Notes: generated by a model not told the origin, from the sequence alone. 64,000 nucleotides of DNA from Semisulcospira habei (GCA_036245525.1 BTPG01000004.1:159512552-159576551); one strand, 5' to 3'; shown: positions 50,394 to 61,827, counted from the first letter of the stretch. Translations and numbers: made by a program.

Positions 50394-51678
50394 TTAATAC
50401 ATGACACCCTTTAGTCTGCACTCTTCTATGCTCAGTTGTGCATCATATATCAAATACAAATATATATTTATGGCTGCAGCGGATTCAACCTTTTTTTGTA
50501 TCTGAATTGTAATCCCGTCACTGCCATTTTCAACCTTTCGACCTGACCCATGAAGATAATCATCATCTGTACTATGAAGGTCTAGCCAAAGAGCATACTT
50601 ATTTGTAAGGTATTGTCCGATCCTAACGTCATACAGATGTAAATCTTTGCACGCAATGTTTGCAGGTTTATCTCTAATCCTTCCACCCGCAAAATACTTT
50701 GTGATCTCATCGTAGTGTTGATAAGGTAACAAACCTGAAGCGTACATTTGATTAGGACGGCCTTCGATTGTACAAGACAAATGTGTAATCTTTGGATTAT
50801 AGAATTTTTCTGAATCTCTTTTGTATGGAGCCGCGGGTTCAACAAACAACATGAGTATACCTTTTAGTGACCTGGCAGGTGTGTTCAAGTTTATGTTCCA
50901 CATTGGGTCGCTCTTGTCTTTGGGTATTAAACTATGTCTAATCACCCTGTCATAATAAAATCGGCAGTTTTGTCTTGTACTGATTTTGAATGAGAGTAGC
51001 TAAATAATCATGTGTGACAATTTCATATTCTAAAGAAATGTTAGAGATCTTATATGTTGCATTGGGATCAGATGATTTAATAATTTTGGAGTAGTCACTG
51101 AAAGTTAGTTCAAAACTCAGACGGTCATTCAGTGCTCCTTGGTAATAAGGCAAATGTGCTGTTAGGATTTCAAACTCAAGTGGAATGTAAAATCTGGTTC
51201 CATATGTTTCGGCCATTATAATGTCTTTGGCTACTGTAGTTGTTTTATCTCCGGCATCGATTCGAAGTTTACCAACATTATCTGACTGTATGCCTTGGTA
51301 AATACAGTCTTCTCGTTCTTCTCTTGTGAGCCAAAGATCTTTGTAAAAGTAAAACACATCAGCATCATCAAGACTAAACGCTTCCTGTCCTTCAAGTTTT
51401 ACTTTAATAGTTCTAACAATTGCTCTACCAAGATTGTTAACTAGTGTTCTGTTTACATTTGTGTCTGATGATAGTTCAATATTAAATGCAAGGCGTGCAG
51501 TGCCAGGAACAATAACGTCACTGGGACCTAGGTTTGGAAACTTGACTGAAAGTGTTTGATTCTGGTCTACGGTACTTGGATTGTTTGTGATGATGATTGA
51601 TTGTCTAATGCCCTTAACACCAAGAGGCTCACGTAGTTTTCTGTATGGGTCTAACTTTGATCCGTAAGTCTGTGTCAT
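50394..51678 (-). pseudogene. MCP: Copy B major capsid gene, frameshifted
   Basis: The start MTQTYGSKLDPY is equivalent to 9857 in A. The first 240 or so codons are open, including the part that is broken in A. The frame is lost near 50950, after NQYKTKLPI, and resumes to the stop at 50394-50396. So A and B carry different capsid lesions, and neither is an inherited defect of the family. Confidence 0.85.
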
Positions 51679-51718
51679 TTTTATTATGCACAATAAAAAA
51701 TATTAAATTAATAAAACA

Positions 51719-52955
51719 ATGGCAGCGGGAGGATTTAATCATGAAGATTTTGAAATGGATGACATGAATGTCTCAGATACCAGTATCACAGATATGACTG
51801 GAATATTAACTAGTAGTAGTATGTATCATGAACTGTTAAAAGACAAAGTAAACTCATTTTATGACAGTGTTGGAGCGCGCCCAGATGTAATAGATCCTAA
51901 TCAGTTTGAATATGATAAAGGACACTTATTTGTAAATACAGACAGAGGGAAAATAAATCTAACACATAAAAATAACACTGCTAAGTTTAGAGCTTTAAGT
52001 ACAATTAAAGGTGAAGTTGGTGGTAACTCTGGGTTGGCAAGGTATCTTGGTATTGGGGGGGTCTCTTGTCACGCCTAGACTGGTTTCTGCGCTTCACGAC
52101 ACGCAAACAAAGTTACCAACAGGGCAACAAATTGAAATGGCACCAGTAACAAGCCTACCAGAAATAGCAAACACAGTGATACAAGAAACCTCATTTACTG
52201 AAGGACAAATAAATGATGCTATGAAAACAATAGATGACCCACCTTTGTCAATGAGAGAGATAATTGGCTTGGATAAATCATTACAGACAATAAGAGGTGA
52301 GATGGTAAATAATGTTGCCAAACTAGGTGAGCTTGATAAACACATAGAACGTGAAAAAGAGAAACTGGCTACCACAGACAATGGGAATCTTGACACTGAA
52401 ATGAAAGAAAGAATCCAACACAGATTAAATGATTTGCAGATAGAAAGATCAGGGCGGTTAGAAGTGATTAGCATTGGGAGGGAAAAACTGAAAACACAGG
52501 TCAACAGGATTAGGGAAACTATTCAGAAAATACTTTATGAAGACACTACTCTGGCTGAGAGATTGAAAACACTTTTCAGAGAACAGGGTATTACAATTGC
52601 TAGTTTAATTACAGCTCTTGGGTTTATTATCAGTACTGTTGTGTTAGCTGTCTCTGGGGTTGGTGGCGCAAGCGGTGGTGAGGGTCCAGCACCTCCAGCA
52701 CCACCAGCACCTCCAACAGACCCAAAAGATTTACAGTCATGGGTAAAGAAACAATTGTCTCACATATCAGACTTGCTTAAGAAATTGGCTCTGAAAGCAA
52801 TGGATGCATTACCCGGCATAATTGGCACAGTTGTCAGTTGGCTTATTACTACAGCAGCAAAGGTAGTTGGGTTTATGGCAGAACATGTGTGGGTCTTTTT
52901 GGTTACAGTAGGAGGGTTGATGGTGGGTTATTTAATGAAACAGATAAAGAAGTAA
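51719..52955 (+). pseudogene. Copy B homologue of the 413-aa coiled-coil membrane protein
   Basis: Open except for one additional G in the G-run near 52054-52060, which shifts the frame after LGIGG; the second frame is open from 52011 to the stop. Coiled coil, Pro-rich linker and C-terminal membrane segments are as in A. Confidence 0.88.
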
Positions 52956-54182
52956 AACCCCTAATCCCGTTAGGCCTATTACCAATGCAGTTCTCTCTGA
53001 CTCATGTGTGTCAGGGGTTGGTGTTGGATCCGGGGCTGACTGTACTGGTTGTATGGGTGCCAGACTTGGGACAGGGGAAGTAACCATGTGTAATGGTTTT
53101 AATGACTGTACATGTGTGGTTGTGACACCCAAGTTTACAGATTGATTGAGTCCTAATTTTTGATCATGACCAGCAACAATGATTTCATTATTATAATTTG
53201 TTATTGTACCCATTTGGAGTTGAAGGTTAGATGGCAACATGTATAACCCGATGCCTACTACAAAGTCAACTTTTGATCTGGCATATCTGAGAACGTCTTG
53301 GTAGCGCTGTATGCTTGATGGGAGATCAACCACTGAATTAATTGAATCTTCAAGATTTGCAAGAAACTGTTTTTGTGCTTCAAATTTGCCACTCCCGTTT
53401 AAAATATTTGATTTTGTTAGTGATTGTGCTCCTAATATACACCAGACATATGTTCTGATAGACTCATTGACGCGCTCGACTCCCGCTTGAGTAAACCCGT
53501 CACTCTTGTCTAAAATAAATGTTGTCCAGGCATTAGACTGTTTCTGTTCTATTGATCCTAACCAGACTTGTGATTTTGATGAGAATGAAGTGTAACCAGA
53601 GTAGTAATCTTGTGGATATTGTCTGTGACTCATAGCATAATACAATGTACCCATGCCGTTGTGATCATCAAGTTTTTGTGTAAAGTCATACTTAGTGCTT
53701 ATGTTAAATTCATTACATATGCGTTCAAATGCTTTCATATCCATGGGGTTGTTAAACCTGTTCAAACTGGATTCAGTGGGCAGTGGTGTATGCAGTTCTG
53801 ACAGTATACGTCTAAGCTGGTAATATGTGTGGAAACGGTAGACAGATCTAATAAGTTTGTTTGAGTGATTCAAGTGGTCTGTAAATGAAACACCACAGCC
53901 TGTAGTAGAACACAGAATAGCAAAGTTGAGTTGGTTTTGAAACATCTGTAGTGGGCTTGAAGACCACTTTCTTGCAGTTACATCATCTGTTATTGGAGGG
54001 TTTAAGTAATGGTCAAAGGGGTTGGGTACTTTCACTTGAAATAGATCTTGTTTGTTTACAGCTATATCAAGCTGATTTAGTTGAATTATTTTCTGTTCAT
54101 AAGTAGGTGCAACATTGTATTTGGCATTCACGTTAAATTGAAATGCGTTTGTAGTAACGCTTGTTGGTGATTTAAATTCCAT
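52932..54182 (-). CDS. Copy B 416-aa protein with C-terminal membrane anchor, intact
   Basis: Full-length homologue of the 421-aa gene of A. The ATPTYEQK-like N-terminal region, the central helical part and the tail anchor (ALVIGLTGLGVLLLYLF) are conserved. Differences are concentrated in the Pro-rich linker and near residue 45-50, where B lacks a few residues. It overlaps the 413-aa homologue by 24 bp, the same overlap as in A. Confidence 0.88.
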   Translation of the reverse strand: MEFKSPTSVTTNAFQFNVNAKYNVAPTYEQKIIQLNQLDIAVNKQDLFQVKVPNPFDHYLNPPITDDVTARKWSSSPLQMFQNQLNFAILCSTTGCGVSFTDHLNHSNKLIRSVYRFHTYYQLRRILSELHTPLPTESSLNRFNNPMDMKAFERICNEFNISTKYDFTQKLDDHNGMGTLYYAMSHRQYPQDYYSGYTSFSSKSQVWLGSIEQKQSNAWTTFILDKSDGFTQAGVERVNESIRTYVWCILGAQSLTKSNILNGSGKFEAQKQFLANLEDSINSVVDLPSSIQRYQDVLRYARSKVDFVVGIGLYMLPSNLQLQMGTITNYNNEIIVAGHDQKLGLNQSVNLGVTTTHVQSLKPLHMVTSPVPSLAPIQPVQSAPDPTPTPDTHESERTALVIGLTGLGVLLLYLFH

Positions 54183-54207
54183 CCTTCTTTTTTATGAGAT
54201 AATAAAA

Positions 54208-54914
54208 ATGTTTATTACCTTAACAAATCTTGACACAAGCAAACCAGTGTGGTTAACTAATAGGATTGATAATCGTGATGGTAGCAAGGCTGTAGCTATC
54301 CATGAAATGTTCTACACAGTACAATGGTTTAATGTAGATGATGATAAAAATATAAAGTAATTTTTGGTGGTGTGTCTGAAGCTTTACCACCTGGGTATTA
54401 TGACTTTTGTACTATAGCTGAATGGTTTCAAAGTAAATTTATTATTAAAGCAACTTTAAATCCAGCTAACCTACTTGTTACATTAGAATCTCCGAAACAA
54501 GATTGGTTAAAAATGTCAATTAAATTTGCATATTTACTTGGTTATTATTTGGATGAAGATTGGATTATAATAGGTGAAGATGATGGTTTTTCTAGTATAA
54601 TAACATTGAAGACAAATAAACTTAAAACAACTGGAACACGTCCTGTCAATTTGTCAGTACACTCAGTGTTAAATGTTCATTTGAAAGAACTGAACACGAC
54701 TGAGAATGTACACAATGGAAAGCCTTCAACTTTGTTGAAATGCTTACCAACTGGAACTGCACCCTATTGTGAAAGTGTAGTTGTTAGATTTCCTAATTTG
54801 CAGTTTAAAAAATTAGGTTCTAGTTTCTTTGAGTCACTGTGTATATCTGTAACTAATCAGGATGACAAACCAGTTGTGATGCATGATTTTAGTGTTGTGT
54901 TGGAAATTAAATAA
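54208..54914 (+). pseudogene. Copy B homologue of the 236-aa candidate minor capsid protein
   Basis: The ATG lies in AATAAAAATG. The frame is lost after about 50 codons (near 54350, a stop at 54358-54360). It is open again from 54372, starting just before LPPGYYDFCTIAEWF, to the stop at 54914. Confidence 0.85.
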
Positions 54915-54934
54915 TTTTATTTTTGTTTATAAAA

Positions 54935-55813
54935 ATGAGTAGTGGTCTAAAGCCGAGAATCATACCATTTGCATGTCCAGTAACAGAGTTGAAAGATTTG
55001 GCAGACGTACAGGATTTTGAGAAGGAGGGAGAAATCAGAGAAATATATGGTTTTGAACTTGATTCGACTGGTATGTACAAGCGAAAAGTAATTGTTGACA
55101 TGAAAGACGGTGAAAAACAGATTCCTAAACTTGGTCAGCTGCGTGATGTTACTGTACCAGTTCCAGTAAATAACGTGCCTTACAACTTAATACATGTAGG
55201 TAATAAGTGGGTAGTTTCACCTGTGCCGCCTGCGCCTACGCCAGCACCCACAATTGACTGGGACATAAAGTTTGAATTTATTAGTCCTTATGTATACACT
55301 GATGAAGGTGTCTTAGTTTTTAGGAAAGTTGTTAACTCTGGGCCGCTGATTGTAAGCCTTGTTCCAAGCTTTGCCCCAGACAACAATAGCAGAGATAAAC
55401 TGAAAGTTGAAAATTATGAGAAACGGAGGTATCTTCTTACAAATAGGAAGGGCAGATCTGATACTTCTGTTGTGTTTGCACCAGAAAACTTTCTGATTGC
55501 AAGAGAAGCGACAATAGTATTTGAAATTATCATGAAGTCTGTAACTACTGCAAAAGAGGCAAATATTGCACAGGGAATAAAACTTACATGGGATGAAACA
55601 GTATCAGAATCAACAAAGGTCTTTATTGCTATTAGAAAAAATGTAGATGTTTTTGAAGTTTCGAGCAGTATTCTAGCTGTCAAGATATTAGTCGACAAAA
55701 CAACTTTTGTTCGTTTAAGTTACATAAACCTTGAACACATTGATCTTGTTTCATTTTATTATGCCAGCAAATTGTATACTTTTGACGAGTTGCAAAATGT
55801 AATCATTGATTAA
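54935..55813 (+). CDS. Copy B homologue of the 292-aa structural-region protein, intact
   Basis: Full-length and open, starting MSSGLKPRIIP behind TTTATAAAA. The proline-rich insert is slightly different (PPAPTPAPTIDW). High similarity to A over the whole length. Confidence 0.87.
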   Translation: MSSGLKPRIIPFACPVTELKDLADVQDFEKEGEIREIYGFELDSTGMYKRKVIVDMKDGEKQIPKLGQLRDVTVPVPVNNVPYNLIHVGNKWVVSPVPPAPTPAPTIDWDIKFEFISPYVYTDEGVLVFRKVVNSGPLIVSLVPSFAPDNNSRDKLKVENYEKRRYLLTNRKGRSDTSVVFAPENFLIAREATIVFEIIMKSVTTAKEANIAQGIKLTWDETVSESTKVFIAIRKNVDVFEVSSSILAVKILVDKTTFVRLSYINLEHIDLVSFYYASKLYTFDELQNVIID

Positions 55814-55841
55814 ATAAAAAATATTTGTCAATAAAAAAAAA

Positions 55842-56520
55842 ATGGTTAAATTCTATCCAATACTACCGACGCTTGAGCCGACTGAATCAACGCTTGCACC
55901 TGATCCACATGCGACAGCTGTACCAATTGCATCAGATAAAACATTACAGGCAGATGCATTTCGTTTAATGAATATTACAGAAGCAATTAAATATTTGGAA
56001 AGTGAAGAGGCGAGGTACTCCAGATGTAAGAGACGGTATAAGACCGTTTTCAATTCTATTCAAAACACTTCTATGGCTGTTGGTGCAGTTTCAGCTGGTT
56101 GTTCTGTAGGGGGTATTGTTCTGTTTGCCACAGGAATTGGAAGTTTAATAGGAATTGCAGTTGAGGGTGTTAGCGTTGCTACATATGCCTGGCATGCTTT
56201 GGTTTGGAAGCCCTAAACAAAAGATTTCATACGAAATTACAGAAACATGAAGCATTGAGTACGCTGGCTGGTGCAAAGCTGAGCAGTATGAAACTTATTA
56301 TCAGTAAGGCATTGAACAATCATTTTATTGATGACGATGAATTTAAGTGAGTCCAGGATGATTTAAATAATTACAAGAAACAGAAGTCTGAAATACAAAA
56401 TAAAATGCGCAGTCAATCTCCTGTAAATGTTGAAGAACTAAAAGCTAGTTTTTTAGAGATAGGAAAACAGATCGGAGTTCAGGAAACCACAGAAAAACTA
56501 CACAATCTTTTAAGCAAATA
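55842..56520 (+). pseudogene. Copy B homologue of the 228-aa hydrophobic-core protein
   Basis: Open for 124 codons, then frameshifted at about 56185 in the hydrophobic core. The second part carries a TGA near 56348 before the usual C-terminal end with ETTEKLHNLL. Confidence 0.87.
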
Positions 56521-56689
56521 AAAATCAGATTTGGTAATCAATCAATATTTTTGTCATATGCTTCGCAAAGAGATGACACGCCATTTACACCACTTGTGCC
56601 TGATTGTTTAGCCCCATCTGCACCACCGCCAGAGTATTATTGAGAAAAAAAAGTTTTTTATTGTCCTTGTATCTTGATAAATCTGACCG

Positions 56690-56860
56690 AGTAAGTTGTG
56701 ACTTAAGTCAAGTTGTTGTAAGAAATTATAAGAACTTACAGTAAGAAATTAATAAGTTCTTATGATAAGTAATTAATAAGTTCTTATGATAAGTAACTTA
56801 AAGGTTACCTCTGCAGGTTCCTAAAAGTTAGTTGTAACTTGTTAATAAGTATAAAGTTCT
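56690..56860. repeat. Subterminal AAGTTCTTAT-rich segment of Polinton B
   Basis: Counterpart of 4620-4860. It contains two exact direct repeats of AAGTAATTAATAAGTTCTTA-type sequence (about 56745-56790). Confidence 0.7.
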
Positions 56861-57053
56861 ACTTGAGAAAATAGTGTTCCTCAGAAATCGACTCTGACAG
56901 GGGTGTGTGTAAAAACTCATTAGTTTATTAGAGAGTGCACTATCAGGTTTTGGTTTGATTTGAGAGAAACGGTAGTGTGGACGTTAATGAAGTCAATTTA
57001 ATTAGTTAATTAATTAAGGTCAACTTAAGACAATGGAAAAGCTTCAGGATTTT

Positions 57054-57306
57054 CTAAGAGAAAGAAAGAATGAGAGAATTGAAGTATTATTAACACTATG
57101 ATTGAGTTAACCCCTTAATTATTAATATGTGGAGGTACATAAAATTGTGACTGTTTAAAAAAGCAATGATTTAGGGGGTAACTTCCAACGGTATTTACTC
57201 TGTGTGGGGAACATGGGTAAAGAGGGTTCAAAAATTTATAATTAAGGGGTTAACTCAGTCATTATGTTAATGATTCTTCAGTCCTCTCATTCTTTCTTTC
57301 TCTAAG
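57054..57306. mobile_element. MITE copy 2, complete
   Basis: Begins CTAAGAGAAAGAAAGAATGA and ends with the inverted form CATTCTTTCTTTCTCTAAG, so inverted arms run over about 65 bp with a loop in between. Same family as 1-226. It sits exactly where the C1 gene fragment begins, cutting that gene 16 codons after its start. Confidence 0.85.
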
Positions 57307-57356
57307 TGCTGGATATAACTAAAGCAGTCTGTAACGTCAATCATTTTGCCCGTCAT
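57307..57356 (-). pseudogene. N-terminal scrap of a 115-aa-family gene
   Basis: Sixteen codons from the ATG at 57356, with the family motif IDVTDCF, then cut off by the MITE. The leader TTTTGTCAATCAAATAAAAATG-type sequence (57354-57375) matches those of polB and related genes. Confidence 0.75.
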
Positions 57357-57391
57357 TTTTATTTGATTGACAAAATAATAATAAAAAAATA

Positions 57392-57739
57392 TTACTGCTT
57401 GAGCTGTAGGTGTAATACCACTTTATTGACTGTAACTTCTTCAATATAATCATGTAGTTTACATAGTTGTCTGAATATGTGTTCACACAGTGCCTCAAAC
57501 CAGTCGCAGTTAGCATCATTAACTCTAAAGGTATGTGTCCTAAGATCAACAGTCTCGTACTCATAACATGGAAAACATTCAGAATACCCCAAAGTCACAT
57601 TATATACCATGCTTATCAGTGTTGGTGTTGTGAGTTTTATACCGAGCTCAAATGGCTTTTTAACATGTGTTTTAAAGTCAAAAATGCACTTAACATCTTT
57701 GAAGCAGTCTGTGATATCAATGGTTTGTCTGTCTGTCAT
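57392..57739 (-). CDS. 115-aa-family protein, copy C1, intact
   Basis: Full-length relative of the gene at 11804-12151, with DITDCFKDV at the start and VTVNKVVLHL at the end, and a conserved VDLRTHTFRV block in the middle. It is followed on the same strand by a second, different family member (57307-57356). Its neighbour upstream on that strand is an ATPase relic, so the local order is that of a Polinton. Confidence 0.82.
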   Translation of the reverse strand: MTDRQTIDITDCFKDVKCIFDFKTHVKKPFELGIKLTTPTLISMVYNVTLGYSECFPCYEYETVDLRTHTFRVNDANCDWFEALCEHIFRQLCKLHDYIEEVTVNKVVLHLQLKQ

Positions 57740-57766
57740 TTTTTAAAGACAAACCATAAGGCTAAA

Positions 57767-58302
57767 TTAATTCACTAATCCATACCCTGTGGGCTGATCT
57801 GTCTTTAAAATAAGCTTTAGATGCTTAGTTGATTTCAGTTTGTTTTTTACATCATCTCGTTCATGCTTATTTGGGATGACATCATTCTCTCTGAGACAGT
57901 CTTCAAAGCTGTCACGGTCCTTACAGTAAAACAAACAGATAAACTTTAACTGCTCACGAAAATCTTTCAGTACAGCATTATATTTCTGAGTGAGAAACTT
58001 ATGTTTGCATGCCTGCCACTGGAGGCCAGTTCTGCCAGTGTGTTTCTCTTCTTAACAATATCCTTATCTGCAGAGCAGTCATCGACTATGAACAGGGTTG
58101 GCTGTCCTTCAAATTGCTTGTAAAAATACTGCAGGTAGTCGTTCAGTTTTTTCTCAGGGTCAACTAAGTAAATGTTGCTGTCAGTCCAAATGAATGAACA
58201 GTTGTGATAAGCTTTGTTGTGTTTGATTGATTGATTGATTGTACATTGCTTAGCGTCCCGACAGCAACAAGGCTTTCTCAGGACGTGCCTGCACTGCTTG
58301 TG

Positions 58303-58333
<31 letters not shown>

Positions 58334-58776
58334 AGAACATTGAATGTATGTCGCCAGCCGGTCAAATACATTAAATAAACCTAACACATGGGGCCTAAAT
58401 AAAGCTCAGACCATTTAGCAACACACATCCAATATCAAGAGCTACAGGCAGTGCAGACAGTAGGGAGAGTTTTAAAAAGGCAAATACAGGTGAATGGACC
58501 TCGGGTAGACAGAAACACATGCCCCAGAATAGAGAGAAAAACCCACCCTGTGGGGCTGACCAGGGTGACCCTGGGAACTAAAAAATACCTAACCCCACCC
58601 AAGTCCCCCAGGGCAGACCCGGGTTTGTTGTGTTTGACAGTAGGACAGAATATCACAATGTTTTCAAAATGATGAATGTATCTTGTTTGTAATAAATTAA
58701 GTACAAATTCAGTTTTTCCACAGCCTGTGGCACCAACAAATAAGCCACAGTGTGGGTCGAGTGTCATTAAGTTCAT
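57767..58776 (-). pseudogene. Packaging ATPase relic C1 with retroposon insertion
   Basis: Starts MNLMTLDPHCGL with Walker A GATGCGKT near 58720. The reading is interrupted at 58227-58623 by an insertion. It continues with SFIWTDSNIYLVDPEKK and the Walker B block LFIVDDCSA, shifts frame near 58005, and ends with the usual PTGYGLVN. Confidence 0.88.
58227..58623 (-). mobile_element. Short retroposon with 14-bp target duplication
   Basis: TTTGTTGTGTTTGA stands on both sides (58213-58226 and 58624-58637). On the minus strand the insert ends in an (ATCA)n tail. A 30-base A-run (58302-58332) lies inside. No coding sequence. Length and duplication suit a SINE or a truncated LINE end. Confidence 0.85.
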
Positions 58777-58789
58777 TTTTAAAACACAA

Positions 58790-60755
58790 TATATAAACTG
58801 TGTGTACAAAACACTATGCATGCCTTTCTGGTCATGAAAGGGGTGCATTCTAATAAACTCACTCACCCACACAGAGCAGGTGTTATATAATGACTACGCA
58901 AAAGCTTGTCTGGCTTGATTCTCTCCCTGCTCTGTTCAGGTAAACAAGGTAATAAATGCACGCGATAGCAGGTGTTCTCTGATCGGGTTTCAAACTCATT
59001 AAGTACAAATACAGGCACCCGCCTCGCATGATTTGTTGATCTAAAACACTCGTAAACAGTGTGCGTGTATAGTGACTTTGTATCAGGCTCTCTCACTGGG
59101 AGTAATGGGTTTTGTCTTTCAATTTCAAATGCGTCCCAGCATGTGCTGATGTGTGGAGTGGAAACTTTTCTTCACACAGACGTCGAAACAGAAAAACAAC
59201 TCCTCACTGGGTAAGTCCTAATTATTTAGGAATAACTTGGTGCTCCATATTTAGAAAAAAACCTATTTTCAATGTTTGTCTTACATTAAAAATCTGTCCT
59301 AGTGACATAGTGACATAAATTTGAAGCGTTGACACAAAACGGAATAATTTGGCCTGATATGTTTGTGTGTGCCTGTGTGTGAGAGGTGGGTGCCTTTTTG
59401 TGGGAGTGGGGTGGGTGCCTGGGTGAAGTGTGAGTGTGTCAGGCTTTGTAGGGTGTGGGGGGTAGGGGGGCTGGGGTGGTGAGACGGCGTGTATAGGATG
59501 TGTGTGGGGGGGGGGGGAGAGAGAGAAGTGTTGGGTGTGTGTTCTAACCGTTTCAAGTCAATGACGCAGTTAAACAAGGAAGCTTTAGCCAACATATAAT
59601 ATTACCTGGAGTGAATCAGCTACACTGAAAATAGTAGTCGCAATTTCTCAGGAACGCCAACTGTGATAACGGGAGATGGGAAATTCTGGGCCGTAATGTA
59701 ATTACGTACGTAATTTACCCTGATTTATAACTATCGATACGGCATTATTGATTTAGGTGTCGCAGTGCTCTCTATATTGCACATCTCTCACTCACTCATT
59801 CCACAAATTACAATAGCAGAGCTACACAATGGACAATGACTCGGGACGGGTGAAGCCCGTCGCCAAGGCAGTGGCCTCATCCCGACCTGAACCTCCCTGA
59901 CAAAAACAGAATACTAAGACAGCCCTATGTCCCCTTAACACACTATTATAATGTTCTTTATTAAGTTCCTACTTGGCTAAAACTAGTACATAAAACAAGT
60001 TAACAACAGAAACAAAATACCCGCGTCGATACGGAGATGATCTCCGATCTAGCAACATAAAACTGAACAACGATCAAACAGCACCTGGGGGCCCTTCGCC
60101 GCCATAGTACAGCGCCGGTGTTTAGACAGTCGCTCCGGCATAAACAGTCACCACCTTAATTATACTGAACTTAACTAGTATATAACTTCATAGTCGTTTT
60201 AAAAACAAAAGTAGTAGAACTACATCATTAACGTGAAAGCAGTCCAAAATGGTTTCTAAAAAGTACACACGCGGCTGTTCAGTAAGAAACACGGTCACTG
60301 CGTCTGGGAGGTGTCTGTCATTACATCATTCGGAATGTAGGGCCTGAAGCATGCTGGTACTCCGGCGCTTCATTGAGTGCACTAGCACAGGCAGTGAGGT
60401 TGAGCGTGGCGTGCCGGAAGAGCCACTCCTTAGATGAGATGATGAAAGGGGAGGAATGCACGTTGGTGGAATTGCCACAGCATAGCGCGCACTGTTCTTC
60501 TGATATCTGCTTGGTACAACAAGAATCAGCGTATATCACTGAACTCCCAGCATAGCGGCACAGCGGAGAAAAATATAAAATCCAATTAACAGTCACAGCA
60601 CATCAAATTGCCAAAAGTAATCAAAAAGAAATACCGGTCGTGATGCAGCATTGCAGGGCCTGACATCGTATATCAAACGAAGGTACAATGGCTAGAATAC
60701 TGCCGGTGGCGACCATTTCTGCCGGAGCGGGCGGCCAGGAGGTGTTGCATGGTCG
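58790..60755. other. Foreign segment between Polinton pieces C1 and C2
   Basis: About 2 kb that interrupts Polinton order. Contains repeat R1 (59430-59785), a GT-rich tract (59365-59515) and unclassified sequence. The 91-codon minus frame at 60321-60596 has several cysteines but no recognisable domain, so I do not call it a gene. Confidence 0.6.
59430..59785. repeat. Dispersed repeat R1, copy 2
   Basis: Reverse-complement match to 49435-49791, including AATTACGTACGTAATT and CAGGAACGCCAACTGTGATA. A GT-rich stretch marks one end in both copies. Confidence 0.85.
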
Positions 60756-61097
60756 CTATCTTGTCTCAGACCCCTTCATTTTTGCTCCGTCAATTGCTTC
60801 GAGAAAGTCAGGCAACATTTTGTTTTTAAACACTTTCTCCAGTTCTCCTTTTAAATTAACTGTGTGTTGTTTCGTTGAGATATACGATACAATCACTTTA
60901 CCGTCTACTTTGTTAAATTCTATTTTAGCAACAACCTGAATCTTTACACTACCTGAAAGAAGATTATCTTGTATTACAGAAGAAGAGTTTTCTATCGCTT
61001 CATTGACATTGTAAGTGTTTGATATAGGCAAGTCTGTTGAGTGAAACACGTTTCGTAAGCTTGAATGGCTTGGAGCACTTTGGACGTTGTCTGTCAT
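60756..61097 (-). pseudogene. polB N-terminal fragment of Polinton C2
   Basis: About 110 codons from MTDNVQSAP to KMKGS, matching the first 117 or so residues of the element A polymerase. Homology stops abruptly after AAGGGGTCTG, close to the point where the copy B fragment begins. The leader is the same palindromic type as in A. Confidence 0.88.
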
Positions 61098-61132
61098 TTT
61101 TATTTGTCCGACAAAATAATAAATAGAAAAAA

Positions 61133-61453
61133 TTACTGCTTGTGTAATACCACTTTATTGACTGTAACACCTACAATAAACAGATTTAGTTTGCATACTT
61201 GTCTGCATATTTGTTCGCACACTGTCTCAAACCAGCTATCATCAATATCAAAGGTATGTGTCTTTAGATCAGCAGGAATGTACTCTACAAATGGTAGCTC
61301 CTCAAATATTTCTAAAGTCATATTATATGACACATGTATCATTGTTGGTGTTGATATTGGCGTTATGTCTGGTTGTCTGAAATCTGTTCTTAAATGATCA
61401 AAGTGCTGGATATGTCTGAAACAGTCTGTAACATCGATCACATTGTCCATCAT
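61133..61453 (-). CDS. 115-aa-family protein, copy C2, member next to polB (106 aa)
   Basis: Intact frame with VIDVTDCF at the start and VTVNKVVLHKQ at the end. It differs clearly from the second member upstream (61512-61827), so the two are old paralogues rather than a recent duplication. The leader TTTTGTCTGACAA plus ATAAAAATG precedes it. Confidence 0.8.
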   Translation of the reverse strand: MMDNVIDVTDCFRHIQHFDHLRTDFRQPDITPISTPTMIHVSYNMTLEIFEELPFVEYIPADLKTHTFDIDDSWFETVCEQICRQVCKLNLFIVGVTVNKVVLHKQ

Positions 61454-61511
61454 TTTTATTTGTCAGACAAAATAATAATATACAAATATTTTTGCTGGAG
61501 TCGCTAGTGCC

Positions 61512-61827
61512 ATATGTGTAATATCACCTTATTAACTGTAACACGTTCAATATAATCATGTAGTTTACATAACTGTCGGAATATGTGTTCACACAGTGTC
61601 TCAAACCAGTCACAGTTAGCATCATTAACTTTAAAAGTATGTGTCTAAAGATCAACAGTCTTGTACTCATAGCATGGTAGATCATCAGCATATGTCATGT
61701 ATATCACTGTTGGTGTTAAGAGTTTTATGCCAGGCTCAAACGGCTGTTTAACATGTGTTTTTAAGTCATAAAAGTGCTCAACATCTTTGAAGCAGTCTGT
61801 GATATAAATGGTTTGTCCATCTGTCAT
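61512..61827 (-). pseudogene. 115-aa-family protein, copy C2, second member with stop codon
   Basis: Starts MTDGQTIYITDCFKDV. A TAG replaces the lysine codon after TVDL (about 61645). The frame then continues with THTFKV to about 61512. Closest in the window to the C1 gene at 57392-57739. Confidence 0.82.

Larger units (their letters stand above)
43107..56860 (-). mobile_element. Polinton B, related to A but inverted and heavily damaged
   Basis: Gene order mirrors element A: small genes and integrase on the left (plus strand), polB on the minus strand, ATPase, capsid, and the membrane and structural genes to the right. Strand is given by polB. A LINE, a SINE, other repeats and a 500-N gap interrupt it. 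I could not find terminal inverted repeats at either end, so both termini seem lost, and the limits are those of recognisable homology. Confidence 0.88.

Noticed and set aside
49642..50414. Long reading frames across 49792-50291
   Set aside because: They consist mostly of N; only the short ATPase start to the right is real.
60321..60596. Cysteine-containing 91-codon minus-strand gene
   Set aside because: No domain, no homologue in the window, no start context; chance frame is more likely.
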